This document shows, one piece after another, positions 21,612 to 26,167 of a stretch of 26,167 nucleotides of DNA (positions are counted from its first letter, which is position 1; each line of letters opens with the position of its first letter). The notes beneath the pieces are model-generated. The model worked only from the letters and a program-made list of their open reading frames with translations. It was not told the origin of the DNA and ran no database searches. Made by a program: the position numbers and the translations under genes. Source of the stretch: a virus; the IMG/VR virus record IMGVR_UViG_3300031629_000062, positions 1 to 26,167 of that record; one strand, 5' to 3'.

Positions 21612-21627
21612 ATTATCTTTGTAAAAA
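21607..21627 (+). promoter_or_regulatory. Phage promoter, 21-bp block shared with 4358 and 8431
   Basis: This is the third exact copy of the block; the -7 box TATCTTTG is at 21614-21621. The terminator T-run is reused as the T-rich upstream part of the promoter. It lies 12 bases before the ATG at 21640 and opens the tail gene group. Confidence 0.78.
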
Positions 21628-21639
21628 TGTTTAAATAAT

Positions 21640-22593
21640 ATGGCTGCATCAATAAACGAAGTAAGAAATACTGTATTAGCAATAGCGAATAAAAATAACT
21701 ACGGATATATATCTCCTCAGGACTTTAACCTTTATGCTAAACAAGCTCAAATGGATATGTTTGAGGATTACTTTTATTCATATAATAATTGGATTAATAG
21801 AGAAAATGGAAGAACTTCAGGAACAGGATATGCAAATATAACCAAGGGGTTAGTTGAGGTAATAGATGGGTTTTCAACTCAAGTTTTTTTAGCTCAAAAT
21901 ATTTCTAATACTTTCTCTTTACCTAATGATTTTTATTTAATTAATAAATTATTTTATTATTCTACCCCTTTATTTACAGGAACCGCAACAACTGTACTTG
22001 CTAATTCATTGGTAGATTTTAATGCTGTAGGATGGAATACAATACCAGCATCATCTCCAACACCTAAAATAGGATCGTTAATAGTAAACACAACTACCTT
22101 AAAACAAGCTTATGTTACTGGAGTTGTAAGTACAACTCAAATAACTTTAAGTGATAATATATTTAATGTTATTGGAGAATCTTATATAATATATTCTAAC
22201 ACTAATATTAGGGAGGTGGAACGAGTAAGTCAAAATAAAATATTTTTGTTAACTAATTCTATGTTAACAGCACCAACTAAAACTTATCCAGCATATGTAT
22301 TAGGTGGTAATATAGTTACTATATATCCTTCTACAATTTTAAATGCTGGAGATATACAAGCTCAATATGTAAGGTATCCACTTTCTCCAAGATGGACATA
22401 CTTAAATTTAGAATTAGGAGAGCCACAATTTGATCCAACACAATCTGACTTTCAAGAGTTTGAATTACCAGATTCTGATGAGCCTACGTTAATAGCAAAA
22501 ATTTGTCAGTATGTAGGAATAGAAATTAGAGAGGCTGATGTTTATAATTTTGGGGCAACTGAAGAAGGTAACGATACACAAGAAACAAGTTAA
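21640..22593 (+). CDS. Neck/ring or tail adaptor protein
   Basis: This 317-residue protein has an N-terminal helical part with the opening SINEVRNTVLAIANKNNYGY, then SPQDFNLYAKQAQMDMFEDY and FSLPNDFYLINKLFYYSTP. Residues about 113-186 are a beta module (SLIVNTTTLKQAYVTGV, TTQITLS, SYIIY) that interrupts the protein and resembles the module in the 2562 protein. The body resumes with IREVERVSQNKIFLLTNS, YVLGGNIVTIYPSTI and IQAQYVRYPLSPRWTYL. The style of start and end fits ring proteins under the portal in crAss-like phages. It begins a tail operon with the next two genes. The assignment rests on gene order and remembered pattern, not on an alignment. Confidence 0.7.
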   Translation: MAASINEVRNTVLAIANKNNYGYISPQDFNLYAKQAQMDMFEDYFYSYNNWINRENGRTSGTGYANITKGLVEVIDGFSTQVFLAQNISNTFSLPNDFYLINKLFYYSTPLFTGTATTVLANSLVDFNAVGWNTIPASSPTPKIGSLIVNTTTLKQAYVTGVVSTTQITLSDNIFNVIGESYIIYSNTNIREVERVSQNKIFLLTNSMLTAPTKTYPAYVLGGNIVTIYPSTILNAGDIQAQYVRYPLSPRWTYLNLELGEPQFDPTQSDFQEFELPDSDEPTLIAKICQYVGIEIREADVYNFGATEEGNDTQETS

Positions 22594-22595
22594 CT

Positions 22596-23516
22596 ATGGC
22601 ATATATTACAGATTATCAATACTATGAAAACGGAGGAGTTATTCCTGAAGACGCTAACTGGGGTTCTTATCAATATGTAACATTAGAAAATATTGTAAAT
22701 AATTTTATGTTAATGTATCAAGGTAATAATGAAATTATAAATAATATAAATCGTTATCAAGTTATATTTCATGCAAAGAGAGGAATTCAAGAATTGAATT
22801 ACGATGCAATGAAAGAAATAAAAATATTAGAATTACAAGTTTGTGATCAGTTAAGATTTGTGTTACCACCAGATTATGTTAATTGGGTAAGGATATCAGA
22901 AATGAGAGATGGAATGTTATTTCCTTTAACAGAAAATATTCAAACCAATTGGAGTGGAGCTTATTTGCAAGATCATGACTGTAAAGTATTATTTGATATA
23001 GATGGAAATGTTATTAAACCTCATGATTCTTTCTTTGATATAGAAAGGTTGGCTGGTAAACAACAAAACATGTATTTAGGTAGTGGTCCTTATAATGGTC
23101 AGATGGGATGGAATGTAGATGGTAATTGGTGTTTTGATTATAATGTGCAAGGACGATTCGGATTAAATACAGAAACTGCAAATGTAAATCCTACTTTTAG
23201 TATTAATAAAAAAGGAGGTGTAATTAATTTTACATCAGTAATGTCAGGTAAGTATGTGGTATTAGAATATGTTTCTGATGGAATGGAAAATGGTGATGAT
23301 TCAAACGTGAGTGTAAATAAAATGTTTGAAGATTTTATATATGCATATATTAAATACGCTATTTTAAATAGTAGACATGGAGCTCAAGAATATATTATCA
23401 ATAGAGCAAGAAAAGATAAATCATCTTTATTAAGAAATGCTAAAATAAGATTAAGTAATATACACCCAGGGAGGCTTCTAATGAATATGAGGGGTCAGAA
23501 TAAATTGATAAAATAA
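22596..23516 (+). CDS. Neck/tail ring structural protein
   Basis: This 306-residue protein has a helical N terminus (YVTLENIVNNFMLMYQGNNE, IFHAKRGIQELNYDAMKEIK) and a beta segment (LRFVLPPDYVNWVRISEMRD, LFPLTENIQTNW). A Gly/Asn-rich middle (LGSGPYNGQMGWNVDGNWCF) follows, then a C-terminal helix (FEDFIYAYIKYAILNSRHGA, IINRARKDKSSLLRNAKIRL). This helix-beta-helix organisation is like tail-tube or ring adaptors of podoviruses. It begins two bases after the preceding stop and ends one base before the large tail gene. A matching protein lies at the same place in crAss-like genomes as I remember them, usually labelled only as structural. Confidence 0.72.
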   Translation: MAYITDYQYYENGGVIPEDANWGSYQYVTLENIVNNFMLMYQGNNEIINNINRYQVIFHAKRGIQELNYDAMKEIKILELQVCDQLRFVLPPDYVNWVRISEMRDGMLFPLTENIQTNWSGAYLQDHDCKVLFDIDGNVIKPHDSFFDIERLAGKQQNMYLGSGPYNGQMGWNVDGNWCFDYNVQGRFGLNTETANVNPTFSINKKGGVINFTSVMSGKYVVLEYVSDGMENGDDSNVSVNKMFEDFIYAYIKYAILNSRHGAQEYIINRARKDKSSLLRNAKIRLSNIHPGRLLMNMRGQNKLIK

Positions 23517-23517
23517 T

Positions 23518-26167
23518 ATGGCACAATCACGTACTGATTTCATAGCTGGGAAGATGAATAAAACGGTGGACGAAAGGTTAGTTCCACAAGGAGAATATGT
23601 AGACGCTTTAAATGTTAGGTTAGGATCTACTGAGGGTACTGAAATAGGCGCTGTAGAGAACTCTAAGGGAAATACTCTTCTTGCAGATGTTCAGTATGGT
23701 GGATCCACCTTAAGTCCTGCAGCAAGGACTATAGGAGTTTATGAGGATGGGGTTAATGAGACTCTATACTGGTTTATAAATGATCCTTCTAATGCAAACT
23801 CTGTAGTAACGGGAAAAGTAGATTTAATAGTTTCTTATAATACAAACACTTCTACTTTAATATATCATGTTATTAGTACATCTGTTTTAAATTTTGATAA
23901 AGAGTTTTTAATAACAGGAGTTAGTAAAATAGAAAATCTTTTATTTTTTACTGATGATTTAAATCCTCCAAGAGTTATAAATGTACAAAAATCACCACCA
24001 GGATATTTACAGCCTTTTGCAAATATAGATCTGTTAGTAGAAGAAGATATTAGTGTAATTGTAAAACCACCAGGTTATGAATATTACGATCCTCTTACAC
24101 AAGTTGCTCCTTTAGGAACACCTCATGTAGAATTACTTGATATTCTACCACCAGATCAAGATAACCCTTTATACCCTAATCAAATTACTGTTGGAGGGGA
24201 ACAGAATTATATAAAAACAAGATTTTTATCTTTTGCATACAGATATAGATATGAGGATGGTGGGTATAGTGCTATATCTTTATTTTCACTTCCAGCATTT
24301 CAACCCGAATCATTTCAATTTAGTATTCAAAACTATTTAAATGCTGGTATGTTTAATAGGTACAATGCCTGTAATGTTACCTTTTCTACAGGACCGAAAC
24401 AGGTAGTAGAAGTAGATTTACTTTATAAGCAGACAACAAGTAATGTTATATATGTAATTAAAAGATATAACAAGGTAGATGAAGGATGGTCAAATAATGA
24501 CTTTCACACAATTCTATTTGATAACAGTGAAATATATACGACATTAGGGTCAGATGAATTATTAAGATTATATGATAATGTACCAAGAATTGCTAAGGCT
24601 CAAACTATTCAAGGTAATAGATTGATTTATGGTAATTATGTAGATGGGTATGATATTAAAGATGCTCCAGGTGGAAATGAAATAAGGATAGAATATAATA
24701 CACAACCTTTTTCAGAAGATATTGCAGGAGAAAAAATAGGTGATGCTGGAGCTACTAATCCTATCGTTTCTTCTTCACCCTATACTATATCAGGTACTTC
24801 AGTTTCAGGACAAGATTCTGTACTTACATGGGATCTTTCAGCGGCTAATATTGCAGGTGGAATTCCAATAGGAACAGTGTTTAATTTTAGATTTGAAATA
24901 GCTACAACTACTACAATAAGTGGATTTAATCAGCAATCTCCATTTACTATAAGCATGACATTTACTGCAGATCAAGTTTATGCAGATGCTACCGCTATGT
25001 GTGCTTCTCAAGAATTTAGAAATAGAATAGGAGGGTCTATAGGTCAAAATCAAGGAATAATGTCAGACCTTTATCCTTGTAATAATTCTGATTCAGGAGC
25101 TACATTATCAGATAAATTTTATGGAGAGGCAGCAGAAATAATTACAGGAACTGCTTTTGAATTAGTTAATGGTGGTAGAGACGCTGCAGACGCATGTACT
25201 CCATCAATATTTCCTGCGCCATGTAATACTACTATTATGGGTTCTGGAACAACTTCCTGTGGTCCTAATCCACCAAATACAATTCTATGCTCTACTGGTG
25301 TATTAACAGATGATACTGCTGGTGTAGATTTTACTGATCCACTTCAATTTCCACCAAATGGTATTGCTGTAGGAGATATAGTTAAAGACAATACAACAGG
25401 GTTTACTGCAGAAGCTATAGCTCCAATAGGTACTAATACTTTGGTTTTAATAAATACTGTATCTGGATTTACACCTAATGGGTTAGATGATGCTGTAGCA
25501 TTATTAGAGGTGTCAGGCGCTGACTATCAAGTATTTTCAGGAGGGGCAGGAACAGCTTCTTGTTCTCCACAGGGGTTTACATATATTTCTGATGCAACTA
25601 CTACTCCAGATGGATTTAGTATTGCTCTTCCTTCTACTCAATATTATGATGGAACAACTTCAGAATATATATACTATTATTTTGTACCCTACGGATGTAC
25701 AGCTGGATACTTTCTAACCTCTGATCAAGGTAGTTTACACTCTAATAGAGATTATGAGACAGGGATTGTTTATATGGATGATCAAGGTAGAGCGTCTACT
25801 GTATTAGTAAGTAATGAGAATACCACATTTTTTGATCCTCAGACATCTGTTTTAAAAAATAAAATAAAAGTAACTCTTGATAATAAACCTCCATACTGGG
25901 CTACAAAATATAAGTTTGTAGTTAAACCAAGTGAGGGTACTTATTTTACTATATTCTCTAATATATTTTACCCTCAAGATGGTTCTGGAAAAGATCCATC
26001 TAATGTAGATAATGCTAACGACCCAAGTTTAGTATGGTTTAAGTTGGATGGTAATAATCAGAATTTAGTAAAAGTAGGTGATGAGCTTATAGTAAAAGTA
26101 GATACAGCAGGGCCTGTTTTAGATGAAGAGAAAACTACGGTGTTAGCAATTGAATCTTTTAGTTCTC
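23518..26167 (+). CDS. Large tail 'stabilization'-type protein (3' end outside window)
   Basis: The frame starts at ATG 23518 and stays open to the last base, giving at least 883 residues. The N terminus (RTDFIAGKMNKTVDERLVP, EYVDALNVRLGSTEGTEIG, AVENSKGNTLL) and the later SLHSNRDYETGIVYMDDQGR match what I recall of the large tail stabilization or muzzle proteins of crAss-like phages. Residues 30-400 look like beta-propeller-like repeats (TLYWFINDPSNA, LLFFTDDLNPPRVINV, RLIYGNYVDGYDIKDAPGG). Residues about 600-680 are another copy of the beta-rich module (AVGDIVKDNTTGFTAEA to YQVFSGG) seen in other structural proteins here. Several cysteines are clustered around residues 560-590. It probably builds the tail hub or outer muzzle. 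Confidence 0.82.
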   Translation, partial: MAQSRTDFIAGKMNKTVDERLVPQGEYVDALNVRLGSTEGTEIGAVENSKGNTLLADVQYGGSTLSPAARTIGVYEDGVNETLYWFINDPSNANSVVTGKVDLIVSYNTNTSTLIYHVISTSVLNFDKEFLITGVSKIENLLFFTDDLNPPRVINVQKSPPGYLQPFANIDLLVEEDISVIVKPPGYEYYDPLTQVAPLGTPHVELLDILPPDQDNPLYPNQITVGGEQNYIKTRFLSFAYRYRYEDGGYSAISLFSLPAFQPESFQFSIQNYLNAGMFNRYNACNVTFSTGPKQVVEVDLLYKQTTSNVIYVIKRYNKVDEGWSNNDFHTILFDNSEIYTTLGSDELLRLYDNVPRIAKAQTIQGNRLIYGNYVDGYDIKDAPGGNEIRIEYNTQPFSEDIAGEKIGDAGATNPIVSSSPYTISGTSVSGQDSVLTWDLSAANIAGGIPIGTVFNFRFEIATTTTISGFNQQSPFTISMTFTADQVYADATAMCASQEFRNRIGGSIGQNQGIMSDLYPCNNSDSGATLSDKFYGEAAEIITGTAFELVNGGRDAADACTPSIFPAPCNTTIMGSGTTSCGPNPPNTILCSTGVLTDDTAGVDFTDPLQFPPNGIAVGDIVKDNTTGFTAEAIAPIGTNTLVLINTVSGFTPNGLDDAVALLEVSGADYQVFSGGAGTASCSPQGFTYISDATTTPDGFSIALPSTQYYDGTTSEYIYYYFVPYGCTAGYFLTSDQGSLHSNRDYETGIVYMDDQGRASTVLVSNENTTFFDPQTSVLKNKIKVTLDNKPPYWATKYKFVVKPSEGTYFTIFSNIFYPQDGSGKDPSNVDNANDPSLVWFKLDGNNQNLVKVGDELIVKVDTAGPVLDEEKTTVLAIESFSS

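Noticed and set aside
24838-25053. 71-residue minus-strand frame in the large tail gene
   Set aside because: It lies opposite a continuous, clearly coding plus-strand frame and has no distinguishing features.

Overview
The window is part of a lytic, tailed-phage genome whose host is most likely a member of the Bacteroidota, probably a Flavobacteriia-like bacterium. The DNA is strongly AT-rich. Most intergenic gaps are A-rich with weak or absent Shine-Dalgarno sequences. Promoter candidates follow the Bacteroidota -7 pattern TAnnTTTG rather than TATAAT. The head and packaging genes (an ~750-residue large terminase with an altered P-loop, an ~810-residue portal, an acidic scaffold-like protein, a ~480-residue capsid protein, ring/neck proteins and a very large 'stabilization'-type tail protein) run in the order known from crAss-like phages (Crassvirales). 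I assign that relationship with moderate confidence, from recall and gene order only.

Layout. (1) 2-948: the C-terminal part of a phage GroEL followed by a complete GroES. (2) 914-1387, minus strand: the only reverse gene, a winged-helix-like protein that converges on groES and diverges from the late genes. (3) 1471-2557: tightly packed small basic or Cys-rich proteins, one with an 18-bp tandem repeat coding for Lys-rich hexapeptides. (4) 2562-4343: a small spike-base-like protein and a lysis cassette (small membrane protein, M15 peptidase endolysin, basic protein, two-helix holin-like protein). (5) 4405-11222: a coiled-coil protein and four tail-fibre-type proteins with modular repeats. (6) 11248-13064: small genes including a tandem GroES-like beta-barrel protein and a 2-oxoglutarate/Fe(II) oxygenase. 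(7) 13042-21549: terminase, portal, scaffold candidate, major capsid protein and two accessory head proteins. (8) 21640-26167: neck/tail proteins, the last one cut off by the window end.

Genes are mostly stacked with ATGA, TAATG or 1-15 nt junctions, so expression is by long transcripts with translational coupling. These are punctuated by three rho-independent terminators, all between 20369 and 21611 around the capsid and accessory genes, and by promoters. Three promoters share an identical 21-bp block. The GroEL/GroES pair probably assists folding of the capsid or other virion proteins, and the reverse-strand regulator sits where it could control both its own and the late transcription.

Most notable points: a phage GroEL/GroES pair plus a second protein with two GroES-like barrels; one beta-rich module that recurs in four structural proteins; a terminase lacking the P-loop lysine and starting from a non-ATG codon; and terminator-promoter units fused back to back. 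No tRNA, insertion sequence, CRISPR array or origin was seen, and there is no gene-free stretch longer than 300 bases.
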